64,000 nt of DNA from CAYNHZ01 sp964397445 (GCA_964397445.1 CAYNHZ010000001.1:434001-498000); one strand, 5' to 3'. Shown: positions 33,697 to 44,199, counted from the first letter of the stretch. Made by a program: numbers and translations. The notes: generated by a model not told the origin, from the letters alone.

Positions 33697-33877
33697 AATA
33701 TTGTTTTTAATTGTTTGTTTACTCACTATTCTATCCCATTATAAAACAACAAGTGTTCCTAAAAATCATAAATTTTATAAAATACAATAAATCAGCACAT
33801 TATCTTAATACACAAAAAGTTTTACCTATAGTAGATATGTGGAAAAGTGTAGAAATGTGTGGAAAGTGTGGAACGGT

Positions 33878-36800
33878 TTACTCCCTTTTATATGATTGAT
33901 ATAGTAGTAGTAAGTGAGCTGCACTCCAACTAAAATGGGGGGCTTTTAATAGAGTCCCGGTATGTGTGTTGTAGTTTTCGTGTATAGGTGCTTTATCTGA
34001 CAATCCATATAACCTATCAAATAATCGCTCTGTAAACATATCTGCACTTTGTCCGTATCCATATCGTCTTAGACCCTCTATCCCGAAATAAACTTGATCC
34101 AACCATATAGGGCCCCTCCAATAACCTGCGGGGGTAAACTTTGGATTGTCTACAGCAATGGTTGGGAAGGGGATGTATGTTGCAAATTTTGTACTATCGC
34201 AAAATAGGGTGGCTGCTGCTGCCGCTTGTTCTTTAGAGGCTATTTTACTCCACAGAGGGATGGTCCCTTCGGTCCCCTCTTCATACACAAAAGTACCATT
34301 GAGCTTTTTATCAAAATAGTAGTTTCTGTCGGGGCAGAAGAAATAATCGGATATATACTTCTCTCTACTCCCCTTAGAATCATAGAATAAAGGTGTATAT
34401 TCTATTTTTGCGGCCGATGCAAGTTCGGATAACAGCCTCTCTTCTAATATCAAAAAAGAGTTGAGATCCACCGACTCTTGATCCATACTCCAACTATCTT
34501 CTTGGTTTTTAACCATTTTAGTGCTATCAAATCTTATAGCATTGTCCATACCGCTCTCCCAAGCGGCTGCTTCAAGGGTGCCGTCACACGAGCCAAATTC
34601 GCATATCCCATTCATATTGTGATCTCTGTATTTGTACCACCATTGATGATATTTTAGCAGTTTATCAAACATCTCTTTGACAAAATCAATGTCCCCTGTT
34701 GCTTTATATATTTCGTAAACAGCCCATACAGAGAGGGGAGGCTTACTATCTCTTGAATTGTTCTCGGAGCTATCCGGGAATATGCAGTCAATTATCATCC
34801 CCTCTTTAGTTTGGTAATCGAACATTGCTCTAACTTGATCTTTTGCAAGTTGAGGGGCAAAAGAGGAGAGGGCAACTGAATGTTTCCACGAATCCCATCC
34901 CCAGAATCCCATAAAATAACCGACAGCGTGACTTGGCACCACCCCTGAGTGGAAAAGGGCTCCGTATGGGGTTTTCCAATTGGAAATAAGGGTAACTATT
35001 GATTTAACAGCTATTCTATTGTATTTATCAGATAGGTCATCCCTTAGAACTTTATCAAAATAACCATTCCATCTCTCTAAGCATCTATTTCTATATCTCT
35101 CTGAATCGACTATATACTCTGTTGTTTGTTTGAAAGCGGTTTCTGGATTATTTCCCTCTCGAATAAATGAAATAACTACCGGAATCCTCTTTTCAGTTGT
35201 TGTGAAGGCAATGTATCCGTTTTTATCGACTGATAATTTAGAACCGATCGGAAATGTGAGTCCAACCCCCTCTTTATCTGAATATTGGAATGAGATAGTA
35301 TTGTTAGAAATGGTGATATCTTTGATGGTAAAATCTATCTCCCCAAATAATTTCAGATTATTTGAGGTGTTATTATAGATGGAGAGGAGGATATTGTTTT
35401 CGTCAATATAATTTAACCTCTGCTCAATATCCCCTTTGGTAGAGGTCGAACGCATATAAAGTTCGCCTGGGTAGTAGCTCCAAGAGGATATTTTATGAGA
35501 GGAGTCGTCTTTTTCATCGGAAAAACAGACCCTTACAAGTGCCTTAGAGATCCACTCCCTTTTCCATAGGTGGTAGGGGCCGGGAAATCCGTTTACAAAA
35601 TTTTCCCCTTCAGGAATGGTAAATCCTACCCAGGAACCACAGTCACAAAACCACCCTTTACACTTCATTTCATCATTTGGGGTGTATCTAATATCTATAA
35701 TATCAGGATATTGATATATTTGACTTGATGGGGTGTCGTTGAGAGGTGAGATGATAAAAGAGTAATCCATCTCTGTAGGGGTAATAGTGTACTCTTGATG
35801 TGTTTGTGCCCCCCAAGTGTTATCGCCGCCAACTCCCATTTGAGCCATATCTATATTTATCCAAATAAGATCCTTTTTCTCAACACTTCCCCCGTGTGTC
35901 CGTTTTGTTTTGAATGGTATATAATTTATATCGTCAATGAGGAAATTCCATCCGCTCATACTCAATGGTTTGTCGAGAGAGTGTATCTTTATCCCCTGTC
36001 CTAAATCATTGGAGAATGACATCCATCTCACATCACATTTATTTCCTGTCTCTTGAGGTCTGACGTACGGATGAAATTGATCCCAGACTTTACCACTATA
36101 TACATCGATATCGGCACCTGTTTTCCTATCCCAATAATTTTCGTGTGGCCCTCTGCCGTACCACCTCATATTGTCATATTCACCCTTTATAATCATTCTT
36201 AGTCCGAAACGGGGTATCTCGGATAATGACTCTTTTATAGGGGTGAAACTCGCTGAAACCTTTAGATCCCCATTGTTTAGGAGAAGATATGTGATGGAGC
36301 ATTGAAACTCTTTATTTGGCATCTCATATATAGCTTTCGTACTCACTCCTTCGGTGACAAAATCTTTTAATATCAACTCATTTCCGGAATTTTTCCATAG
36401 AGAGCATCGCTGTGCTGTGCCGTTTGCCACATCGTTTTCTGTGAGGGGACGCCAGAAATTAAATCGCAACCCTTCGAGTAAGATCTCCTTTCCATCTATT
36501 TTATAACTGTCTAATTCCCCTGTTATTTTATCAAAAGATAATTCAACTTTTTTGGTGATCTCCTCTCCCTTTTGTCCGAGAGTGTAATCGTATCTATAAA
36601 AATTGTCACCTATCTTTATCTGCTCACTCGCAGCAATATGCCCTTTGGGTACCCCCTTCAGATCTCTATTAGTAATGGCATATAGGTGGAGGAAATGCTC
36701 TTTATTTCCAATTTCATTGGTTGGAATAGTAGTGGTTGCCCACTGATGGGGAGGTATTGTATCAACATTTAATATCCCTTGTGCGATTACGCTCCCTTCT

Positions 36801-38755
36801 GATTTGATAACCCATTTGAAATCATATATCTCTGTGGAGATAAAGTCGTTTCTATTTATTATTTTGATTTTTTGGGAGAGCGGTACAGCTTCAAATGAGA
36901 TGGGGCTTAGAACTTTTTTGACCTCCCAAATGTGAGGATGTAGGGTGCGATCTGCTGCTACAAGACCATTTGAGCAGAAACTTGAGTCGTTTGCTACCCC
37001 GACAAACCCCATATCTCCGCCATATCCCCAGATTTTAGCCCCTTTTTCATCTTTTATTGCAAAAGTTTGATCTACCCAATCCCATATAAATCCACCTTGG
37101 AGTTGGTCATATTTATAGATCAAATCCCAATAATCTTGAAGATTCCCGACACTATTCCCCATAGCGTGAGCGTATTCGCATAATATTAAAGGTTTTTCAC
37201 GGCGTTGATTTGTCCATTCTCTTAATTTCCATATTCTTGCATACATAGGACAATAAATATCAGATTTGCCATTTGTGCCAACATCCTCATATTGAACAGG
37301 TCTGGTGGGATCGTAATTCTTAGTCCATTTGTATATCGAATCAAAATGGGTTCCATATCCCGATTCATTTCCAAGGCTCCATATAATAATAGAGGTGAAG
37401 TTTTTATCCCTTTCAACCATTCTTGACATCCTTTCGTGAAATGGTGTTTCCCACCCTTCCCAATTGGCTAAGGTGTTTATTGTGGGGTGTTCTGTCATTC
37501 CGTGTGACTCTATATTAGCCTCGTCTATCACATAGAGTCCATATTCATCACATAATTGGTACCATTTCTCAATGTTTGGATAGTGACTGCAACGTACAGC
37601 ATTGATGTTGAATTGTTTCATCAATTCAATATCCTTTATCATACTCTCAGTGGTTATCGTGCGTCCTGTGTTCATATCGTGCTCGTGACGATTAACCCCT
37701 TTTAATGTGACCGGGATACCGTTTACCAACAACAATCCATTTTTAATCTCAATATCTCTAAATCCGAATTTATGGGTAATGGTCTCGGTTATCTTTCCTT
37801 TGTTGTCTAAAGTATTGAGAATTAGTGTATACAGATAGGGAGTTTCGGCACTCCATTTTTTTGGAGATGGAATATTACAGTTTATTTCTGATATAAGGGT
37901 GTTCTTAAAAGTTACCTCTTTTAAGAGAATGGTTGATCTGTTTGGGTCAAGAAGTGTTACACCAACTCTAAATCCCCCTTTTTTAATGTTTCTATCATCT
38001 TGTTTGATAGAGATATTTAAATTAGAACCCTTTGTCTTGATCGTGAAATCCTCTATCCGATTTTTTGGTCTTATTATTATCTCTACATCTCGTTCAATCC
38101 CACTATATCTCCAATAATCCTGACACTCGAGATAGGAGCCATCGCTATATCTATATACCTCAACAGCAAGTGTATTCCCCTTTTTATCCAATAGATCTGT
38201 TACTAAAAAATCTGCAGGGAGACGGCTATCCTCACTGTATCCCACAAATTTTCCGTTTAACCAACAATAAAAAGCAGATTCAACCCCTGAAAATCTTAGG
38301 ATTACATCGTATTTTTCACCAATCTTTCTTGAATTTATAAAATTGTCGGGGATTGAAAATGTGGTAATATATGAACCGACAGGGTTGTAATCATCGGGTA
38401 GATATGGTGGATTTGGAGGAAAAGGATACCTCGTATCGGTGTAAATAGGGGCATCAAATCCTTGTAATTCCCAACTGCCAGGAACATTTATATTGCTCCA
38501 TTTTGAGTGATCATATCCGATTTTATAAAAATCTTGAGGGCGTGAATTGCTGTTTTTTGAATAGTTAAAACTCCAAATTCCCCCTATAGAGAGGACCATT
38601 TTATCGCCGTTTGGGGAGTAGGGTGTAAAGAAACAATGCCCTTTTTCCCTGTTAATTTGGTTTATTTTCGGATTTTCCCACTCCTTAATTGATTGTGAAA
38701 AGAGTGTTAATGTATTAATTAGGAGTAAAGTTGTAATAATTGATCTCTTTTTCAT
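33878..38755 (-). CDS. GH2 beta-galactosidase fused to GH63 (YgjK-like) glycosidase
   Basis: 1625 residues with a signal peptide (SIITTLLLINTLTLFSQS). Residues of about 20-1040 are a complete LacZ-type GH2 enzyme: sugar-binding domain, NRHEHDMNTGRTI, acid/base Glu464 in SLGNESGYG, nucleophile Glu527 in ILCEYAHAMGNS, and a C-terminal beta domain. Residues of about 1060-1625 are an (alpha/alpha)6 enzyme like E. coli YgjK: GFWGWDSWKHSVAL (Asp1288), NGICEFGSCDGTLEAAAWESG, and ENYNTHTG with FSWSAAHLLLLY near the end. YgjK cleaves alpha-glucosyl-galactose-type bonds. One secreted chain could thus remove an alpha-hexose and then the beta-galactose beneath it. The frame is uninterrupted, so this is a true fusion. 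Confidence 0.88.
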   Translation of the reverse strand: MKKRSIITTLLLINTLTLFSQSIKEWENPKINQINREKGHCFFTPYSPNGDKMVLSIGGIWSFNYSKNSNSRPQDFYKIGYDHSKWSNINVPGSWELQGFDAPIYTDTRYPFPPNPPYLPDDYNPVGSYITTFSIPDNFINSRKIGEKYDVILRFSGVESAFYCWLNGKFVGYSEDSRLPADFLVTDLLDKKGNTLAVEVYRYSDGSYLECQDYWRYSGIERDVEIIIRPKNRIEDFTIKTKGSNLNISIKQDDRNIKKGGFRVGVTLLDPNRSTILLKEVTFKNTLISEINCNIPSPKKWSAETPYLYTLILNTLDNKGKITETITHKFGFRDIEIKNGLLLVNGIPVTLKGVNRHEHDMNTGRTITTESMIKDIELMKQFNINAVRCSHYPNIEKWYQLCDEYGLYVIDEANIESHGMTEHPTINTLANWEGWETPFHERMSRMVERDKNFTSIIIWSLGNESGYGTHFDSIYKWTKNYDPTRPVQYEDVGTNGKSDIYCPMYARIWKLREWTNQRREKPLILCEYAHAMGNSVGNLQDYWDLIYKYDQLQGGFIWDWVDQTFAIKDEKGAKIWGYGGDMGFVGVANDSSFCSNGLVAADRTLHPHIWEVKKVLSPISFEAVPLSQKIKIINRNDFISTEIYDFKWVIKSEGSVIAQGILNVDTIPPHQWATTTIPTNEIGNKEHFLHLYAITNRDLKGVPKGHIAASEQIKIGDNFYRYDYTLGQKGEEITKKVELSFDKITGELDSYKIDGKEILLEGLRFNFWRPLTENDVANGTAQRCSLWKNSGNELILKDFVTEGVSTKAIYEMPNKEFQCSITYLLLNNGDLKVSASFTPIKESLSEIPRFGLRMIIKGEYDNMRWYGRGPHENYWDRKTGADIDVYSGKVWDQFHPYVRPQETGNKCDVRWMSFSNDLGQGIKIHSLDKPLSMSGWNFLIDDINYIPFKTKRTHGGSVEKKDLIWINIDMAQMGVGGDNTWGAQTHQEYTITPTEMDYSFIISPLNDTPSSQIYQYPDIIDIRYTPNDEMKCKGWFCDCGSWVGFTIPEGENFVNGFPGPYHLWKREWISKALVRVCFSDEKDDSSHKISSWSYYPGELYMRSTSTKGDIEQRLNYIDENNILLSIYNNTSNNLKLFGEIDFTIKDITISNNTISFQYSDKEGVGLTFPIGSKLSVDKNGYIAFTTTEKRIPVVISFIREGNNPETAFKQTTEYIVDSERYRNRCLERWNGYFDKVLRDDLSDKYNRIAVKSIVTLISNWKTPYGALFHSGVVPSHAVGYFMGFWGWDSWKHSVALSSFAPQLAKDQVRAMFDYQTKEGMIIDCIFPDSSENNSRDSKPPLSVWAVYEIYKATGDIDFVKEMFDKLLKYHQWWYKYRDHNMNGICEFGSCDGTLEAAAWESGMDNAIRFDSTKMVKNQEDSWSMDQESVDLNSFLILEERLLSELASAAKIEYTPLFYDSKGSREKYISDYFFCPDRNYYFDKKLNGTFVYEEGTEGTIPLWSKIASKEQAAAAATLFCDSTKFATYIPFPTIAVDNPKFTPAGYWRGPIWLDQVYFGIEGLRRYGYGQSADMFTERLFDRLYGLSDKAPIHENYNTHTGTLLKAPHFSWSAAHLLLLYQSYKRE

Positions 38756-38818
38756 TGAAGATGTTTACCTTAAATTTCAAATCTAATATTTTAAAATGAA
38801 TATTACTAAAAATATTAT

Positions 38819-38826
38819 TACTTTTG
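38819..38826 (+). promoter_or_regulatory. -7 element of the sugar kinase gene
   Basis: TACTTTTG, matching TAnnTTTG, 43 nt before the ATG at 38870. It lies in the 114-bp gap between the divergent GH2 fusion and kinase genes. Confidence 0.55.
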
Positions 38827-38869
38827 TATCCCACTAAATTATAATCAATCAAAACTATATTTTTTTGTA

Positions 38870-39907
38870 ATGGACAAAGTAGTCATATTAGGAGAGGTAT
38901 TGCTCCGATTTGCGACGCAAAAAAACTTAAGATTCTCTCAATCTCAAACATTTGTTCAGTCTTTGGGAGGAGAGGCTGATGTTGCCGTGTCTTTATCTAA
39001 TTTAGGTGTTAAAACAGAGCTTATTACACGACTTCCTCAAAATGAAATTTCTGAAATTTGTTTGATGGAGTTGAAAAAATATGGGGTGGATACTTCCCAT
39101 ATGGTTTTCGGCGGAGAGAGAATGGGGTTGTGTTTCTATGAGAAAGGTTCTGTTTCTCGCAAAAGCAGGCTTGTTTCAGATAGAACAGGTTCTGCAATGT
39201 CACAGATTATGCCGGGTATGATTAATTGGGATGAGGTATTTAAAGATGCTACTTGGTTTCATTGGTCAGGAGTTACTCCGGGACTTAGTCAAGGTGCTGC
39301 AGATGTTTGTCTTGAGGCTATCAAGGCTGCAAATATCAGAGGGATAACAGTATCTTGTGATTTAGATTATAAGAGAAGTCTTTGGAAATATGGTAAAAAA
39401 GCCTCTGAGGTGATGTCTACATTGGTGGACGGATGTGACCTTATTTTTGGTGATGAGGAGGATGCTGATGGGCTTTTTGATATTAAACCCAGAGGATATG
39501 AAATTACCACTTCCGGAGAGAATATTGATGCAGGTAAGTATAAAAGTGTATGCCTTCAACTTATGGCCCGCTTTCCTCGGGCGTGGAAGGTTGTACTCTC
39601 TTTAAGGGGTTTGATAAATTCTGATCATAATATAGTTACCGGGGTGTTATATGATGGAACACAACTTTATAGAACTTCAAAATATGATATTACCAATGTT
39701 GTAGACAGGGGCGGTTGTGGCGATGCTTTTGCTGCGGCTATGATATATGGTTTTCTTAATTTTGTCGGACAGCCTCAGATGGCTTTAGATTTTGCAACAG
39801 CAGCGTTCTGTTTGAAGCATACAATAGAGGGAGAACTCAATATCGTAACCAAGGAGGAGATATTAAGGTTGATGAGTGGTGATTGTTTCGGCAGGATAAG
39901 TGTCTAA
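38870..39907 (+). CDS. kdgK: PfkB family sugar kinase, KDG kinase-like
   Basis: 345 residues. It starts DKVVILGEVLLRF, with LGGEADVAVSLSNLG (substrate side) and the ATP/anion-hole motif DRGGCGDAFAAAMIYG. The length and the inserted segment between 200 and 225 fit 2-keto-3-deoxygluconate kinases of Bacteroidota, but PfkB members are hard to separate by eye; fructose or another ketose is possible. The usual G-A-G-D reads G-C-G-D here; the catalytic Asp is kept. It is divergent from the giant glycosidase and convergent with the DUF1080 gene. Confidence 0.8.
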   Translation: MDKVVILGEVLLRFATQKNLRFSQSQTFVQSLGGEADVAVSLSNLGVKTELITRLPQNEISEICLMELKKYGVDTSHMVFGGERMGLCFYEKGSVSRKSRLVSDRTGSAMSQIMPGMINWDEVFKDATWFHWSGVTPGLSQGAADVCLEAIKAANIRGITVSCDLDYKRSLWKYGKKASEVMSTLVDGCDLIFGDEEDADGLFDIKPRGYEITTSGENIDAGKYKSVCLQLMARFPRAWKVVLSLRGLINSDHNIVTGVLYDGTQLYRTSKYDITNVVDRGGCGDAFAAAMIYGFLNFVGQPQMALDFATAAFCLKHTIEGELNIVTKEEILRLMSGDCFGRISV

Positions 39908-39920
39908 GTTTTATATTGAG

Positions 39921-42900
39921 CTACAATCTTTTGATTCGAATATTCTTGAACCATAATTCAGAACCGTGTCCGAGAAAGCCGATGTGTCCAGATTTATTAA
40001 ATAATCCTGGGTGTTCTTTTTTGTCATAAGTCCCATTTTTTACAGCCTCCTTAATATCTCCCTCAGTAATAACAATTCCGTTAAGTGTCACCTTGATATA
40101 ATTCCCTTTCATATAAATCTCTTCGCTATTCCACTCACCTACAGGCTTTAAAGCATCTCTTACTTGTGTAGGTATTATACCATATACAGAGCCGTGATAT
40201 TGGTAATCCATTAGTCCTGGCTGATAGATAGCATTGTAGTGGTCAAGTACTTGAATTTCCATCCCTTCATAGGCAGCATCCCCTTCGATAGGGGCCCTTA
40301 TCCCTATTCCGTTATTTGCCCCGGGAGTCAATCTAAATTCAAATCGAAAAACAAAATCTTCAAAGGTCTCTTGTGTATAGAGGTTTCCAAAACCCTGACC
40401 TGTAGGGCGTACAGCAATCACCCCATCTTCTGTTATGTAATCAACTTTATTGCCTATCCATTTCTGAAGTGAGATACCGTCGAAGAGGAGCTCAAACCCT
40501 TCACTCTCCTCATTTTTACTCAATTTACAGGGCTCTGTTTTTTCAAACTCATTGATATATATATTTCTAAAGTAAACCCTGCTTCCGTGAGCTTGAAGTT
40601 CTATCTGTTCAATAGGAAAAATAGGATATCTGCGATCCCAATAATTTTCAAGAACTGTATTGTCAACGACAAGAACACCATTTAAACGAACTGTAACTCT
40701 CTCGCCTATCATTTTGATATATAGATTATTCCATTCTCCAATTTTATTATCTGCAACTTTCAAAGGTTTACTGATATTGGAGATATTGTTGTAGAGACCG
40801 CCTGATCCGACCTGTGCCCCTACATCCACCCTTGAAGTATCCCATATTTGAACTTGAGGGGTGCCTCTAAGGTATATACCTGCATCGGGCTCTTTTCCGT
40901 TGGGGTCCAACATCCAATCTATATACATTTCAAAATCACCATACATTTTTTCACTGCAAAGATTATCGTACCCCTTTCCAACATATACAATGGAGCCATC
41001 TTCAACTTTCCAATTCTCCATCATCTTTACATCTGCCTCTTTCTGAGCATTTTCGTGATCTTTCTGACTGAGCTTTGCCCTCACAAATGGGTTTTCTACG
41101 AGACCTTTCCAGCCTGAAAGATCTTTCCCGTTAAACATAGAAACATAGCCTGCCCCCTTAGGAACCTTAGCGAGGTGGTTTTGAATGGATGTTATCTCGT
41201 ATTGTGCATCATTGCCTTTGATCACTGTGCATACTTTTTCAAGCATTTCAGTTATCTCTTTTCCATAATATTCGGGGTGATTTAGTGCAATTCTTTTTAT
41301 AGCATAAGCAACATTTTGTTGAACAGATTCATTGTTGATAATGTTGGCAAGAAAGAACAGACAAGGAAAGGAGCCTGTTCTCCCCATAGCATCTATTATC
41401 ATCTTTTTCTGATCAATGTTATCGGCGATTTCCATCGCTTTGCGTAAGAGAATAAATCTCTGTTCCCCTTCTATTTTTGAGGTGTTAACAGATTCGACAT
41501 AACTCTTTAGAGTGAGGTCAAAAAGTGCTATTCCTCCTGTCTGCGGTGAGGTGGGATTTGGGTGTTCCTTAAAATAGAGGGACAATTGATAGAGTTGATC
41601 TGTATCGGATGTTGCAATTATTAGCGGCCAATATCGATTTTTGATTTGTTCTGATAAAACACCACTTTTCTTGTTTAGAAAAATCATATTCTTCTCTTTT
41701 TCCGATTTTTCGAAAAGTGAGGATAAAATTGCTTGACGAATATCTTCCGCAAACACGATCTCTTCATTTTCCAATAAGGAGAATAATCGTGTTGTATCAG
41801 AAGTGGTTACAAAATCCCTAAGATATTTAAAGGCACAAAACTTAATGTCAATATCTTCTGAAGACAAAAGGTTGAAGACATTCTCTTTATTGGCGACACT
41901 TTTACGGTGTGCCAAGATCTCTATGATCGCTTTTTTCCCATCATTTCCGCAAGAAGGAAAAATTTCGATCAACCCTCCAGATAAATCACCTGCTGATGAT
42001 AGAAGTGCCAATTTTGCAAGATTGATCATTTTTGGATCTTTACTCGTTAGGAAAAGTGATATTTTGGAGATGGCCTCTTCGGTGCCGATATTTGTTAGAG
42101 CCCAAGTTGCCTTTTCTACAATTATAGGGTTAGGGTAGTCGAGATATTTAAGAAGTGTTGAGGTGTTGTACGGATCTTTCATCTCACCAAACCAATAGAT
42201 AATATCCTCTTTTATATCGTCTTCCAAGCTTGGCAACATCTCACCGATTTTATCATAAAGGAGGACTGGCTCCTTTTTTCCTATCGCATATAGGGTGGCA
42301 AATCTGTATTCTCTATTTGTGTCTGATATGGATTTTAAAATAACCTTTTCTCCCTTTACAATCCCTGCAACTGCTATATAGTCTTGAATTGCAGCGCACC
42401 TGTCTGCAGATTTAGTTGCTGTAGCGAGATTTTTCTTTGCCCTTTTGAGTGTAGGGAGATTCTTAATAGGTTTTTCTGATTGATTAATCCCCAATGTGGT
42501 TAATTGTTTAGTGATAAATGCAATAAGGTCGTCATTTTCATTCCCCTTACTTGTGCTTTTAATATCTGTAAGTAATGTTTGATATTTATTTGTGAGTAAA
42601 CTTTTTATAGATTGGTCAAAGTCATTTTGGCTTGCATAGACAGAGACTCCGTTTAAGGCATATTGAACAGAGACCATACTGTCGTCTTTCCTTTTCAACA
42701 TATTGATTAAAAGGTCAATACCCTCTTCTCCGGTAGATATGATATCTGACATCAATCTATTGAAAAGATCTTTGTTCCCTGCAGGCATTTGATTAAGAGC
42801 ATCTACCACCTTCGTTGAGGCTGTTCGATTTTGATTTTGTCCCTCAAGCTGGACAGCGGGGGTGAAAAGTATTGCAATTATTATAAAGGAGATGAGTAAT

Positions 42901-42929
42901 AATCTGTGTTTTAAAGATATTGTATTCAT
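39921..42929 (-). CDS. Secreted HEAT-repeat protein with two DUF1080 domains
   Basis: 1002 residues from ATG 42929, which gives a signal peptide (LLLISFIIIAILFTPAVQ). Residues of about 30-590 are HEAT-like helical repeats (for example ATWALTNIGTEEAISKISLF). Two DUF1080/3-keto-disaccharide hydrolase-type beta-sandwich domains follow: one from about 593 (MFNGKDLSGWKG) and one from about 810 (LLFDGISLQKWIG), each with the R/K-rich IQVWDT- or EIQVLDH-type core. DUF1080 proteins hydrolyse 3-keto-glycosides made by Gfo/Idh oxidoreductases. The upstream gene, ending 10 nt earlier, is exactly such an oxidoreductase, so a two-step oxidation and cleavage pathway is a sound inference. Confidence 0.82.
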   Translation of the reverse strand: MNTISLKHRLLLISFIIIAILFTPAVQLEGQNQNRTASTKVVDALNQMPAGNKDLFNRLMSDIISTGEEGIDLLINMLKRKDDSMVSVQYALNGVSVYASQNDFDQSIKSLLTNKYQTLLTDIKSTSKGNENDDLIAFITKQLTTLGINQSEKPIKNLPTLKRAKKNLATATKSADRCAAIQDYIAVAGIVKGEKVILKSISDTNREYRFATLYAIGKKEPVLLYDKIGEMLPSLEDDIKEDIIYWFGEMKDPYNTSTLLKYLDYPNPIIVEKATWALTNIGTEEAISKISLFLTSKDPKMINLAKLALLSSAGDLSGGLIEIFPSCGNDGKKAIIEILAHRKSVANKENVFNLLSSEDIDIKFCAFKYLRDFVTTSDTTRLFSLLENEEIVFAEDIRQAILSSLFEKSEKEKNMIFLNKKSGVLSEQIKNRYWPLIIATSDTDQLYQLSLYFKEHPNPTSPQTGGIALFDLTLKSYVESVNTSKIEGEQRFILLRKAMEIADNIDQKKMIIDAMGRTGSFPCLFFLANIINNESVQQNVAYAIKRIALNHPEYYGKEITEMLEKVCTVIKGNDAQYEITSIQNHLAKVPKGAGYVSMFNGKDLSGWKGLVENPFVRAKLSQKDHENAQKEADVKMMENWKVEDGSIVYVGKGYDNLCSEKMYGDFEMYIDWMLDPNGKEPDAGIYLRGTPQVQIWDTSRVDVGAQVGSGGLYNNISNISKPLKVADNKIGEWNNLYIKMIGERVTVRLNGVLVVDNTVLENYWDRRYPIFPIEQIELQAHGSRVYFRNIYINEFEKTEPCKLSKNEESEGFELLFDGISLQKWIGNKVDYITEDGVIAVRPTGQGFGNLYTQETFEDFVFRFEFRLTPGANNGIGIRAPIEGDAAYEGMEIQVLDHYNAIYQPGLMDYQYHGSVYGIIPTQVRDALKPVGEWNSEEIYMKGNYIKVTLNGIVITEGDIKEAVKNGTYDKKEHPGLFNKSGHIGFLGHGSELWFKNIRIKRL

Positions 42930-42939
42930 AGTAATTGTA

Positions 42940-44199
42940 TTAGATGTTCCAAGGTGCTCTATTTGGTTGATTAATAAGTCTGTTCGCTGCATCATCATTG
43001 ATAAAGCAGAGTTTTTCAGAATCGAAATGGAGGGTTCTGTTTAATTGAAGGGCTACTGCACCGATGTTTACAAGGGTACAACTCCTAAATCCATTTAGTT
43101 CGTTAAGGGCAAATTTTTCCCGATTTTTTATGCACTCTATAAAATCTGTGTTTTGGGGAAGAGGATCGGGGAATTTGGCAAGTTTCATCCTCCAGTCGGG
43201 AATGTCGCAAATGAAATTGTTATAGACATTACCATTCGGACCCGATATGTATGGGGTATTGGGTTCACCGTAATCGCCTCCCCACAACACTATTTGACAG
43301 CCGTCAGCATAGGTGTAGGTTATTGACCTCCAAGTCCCAACGGCATCGTAATGTTGTTGGGGTGCGTCAACCTCCACCTTTATGGGGCTCTCATTGTCTT
43401 TGCCGAGAATATACTGTACGGGGTCCATATAATGTTGACCCATATCGCACAGTCCCCCTCCATCGTAGTCCCAATACCCTCTGAATGTTTGGTGTACACG
43501 ATGGGGATTGTATGGCTTATAGGGTGCGGGACCGAGCCACATATCATAATCTATCTCATCAGGTACCGGCATTTGTTCAAGTTTCTCTTTTCCAACCCAA
43601 TAAAACTTCCAATCAAATCCAGTATGTTTTGAAATAGTCACCTTTAGAGGGTATCCGAGCATTTTGCTATCGACAAGTTTCTTTAGAGGTCTGACAGTTG
43701 TTCCCAATCCATAAAAGGTGTCGGAAAATCTAAACCAAGTGTTTAGTCTAAACACTCTATTATAACGCTCAACAGCCTCTTTTACCCTTATACCTTCACC
43801 AATAGTGCGAGTCATTGGCTTTTCACACCAAATGTCTTTACCCGCTTTGGCTGCCTCTACTGACATAATCCCGTGCCAATGTGGAGGGGTTGCAATATGG
43901 ACAATATCCACATTTGGATCATTTATAAGATCGATAAAATTAGAATAGCCCCTTATTTTCTCCTTTGCAGCATTCATCCCTGCTGCAAGGTGATTTTTAT
44001 CAACATCACAGATAGCTGTCAATCTTGTTCCTCCATAGTCAAAATGGCCGAGTCCCATAGCTCCTGTTCCGATGATTCCCTTTGTAAGTTGATCACTTGG
44101 AGCAATAAAACCTTTGCCCCCCAATACTTTTCGAGGGATAATAGTCAATGCCGCCATTGCCCCTGCAGCTTTGAGAAAATTTCTTCTGTCGATAGTCAT
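42940..44199 (-). CDS. Gfo/Idh/MocA family oxidoreductase with Tat signal
   Basis: 419 residues. The N-terminus DRRNFLKAAGAMAALTII is a twin-arginine signal, so the folded, cofactor-loaded enzyme is exported. A Rossmann start GIIGTGAMGLGHFDYGG follows, then HIATPPHWHGIMSVEAAKAGKD and the catalytic-site motif CEKPMTRT. The C-terminal half contains the GGGLCDMGQHYMDP loop typical of the Bacteroidota periplasmic subgroup. It likely oxidises a sugar at C3 with a tightly bound NAD(P). The downstream DUF1080 gene, 10 nt away, would cleave the keto-glycoside. Confidence 0.9.
   Translation of the reverse strand: MTIDRRNFLKAAGAMAALTIIPRKVLGGKGFIAPSDQLTKGIIGTGAMGLGHFDYGGTRLTAICDVDKNHLAAGMNAAKEKIRGYSNFIDLINDPNVDIVHIATPPHWHGIMSVEAAKAGKDIWCEKPMTRTIGEGIRVKEAVERYNRVFRLNTWFRFSDTFYGLGTTVRPLKKLVDSKMLGYPLKVTISKHTGFDWKFYWVGKEKLEQMPVPDEIDYDMWLGPAPYKPYNPHRVHQTFRGYWDYDGGGLCDMGQHYMDPVQYILGKDNESPIKVEVDAPQQHYDAVGTWRSITYTYADGCQIVLWGGDYGEPNTPYISGPNGNVYNNFICDIPDWRMKLAKFPDPLPQNTDFIECIKNREKFALNELNGFRSCTLVNIGAVALQLNRTLHFDSEKLCFINDDAANRLINQPNRAPWNI

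Noticed and set aside
36000..38400. Forward-strand small open frames inside the GH2 fusion gene
   Set aside because: They are antisense shadows with low-complexity translations and no start signals.
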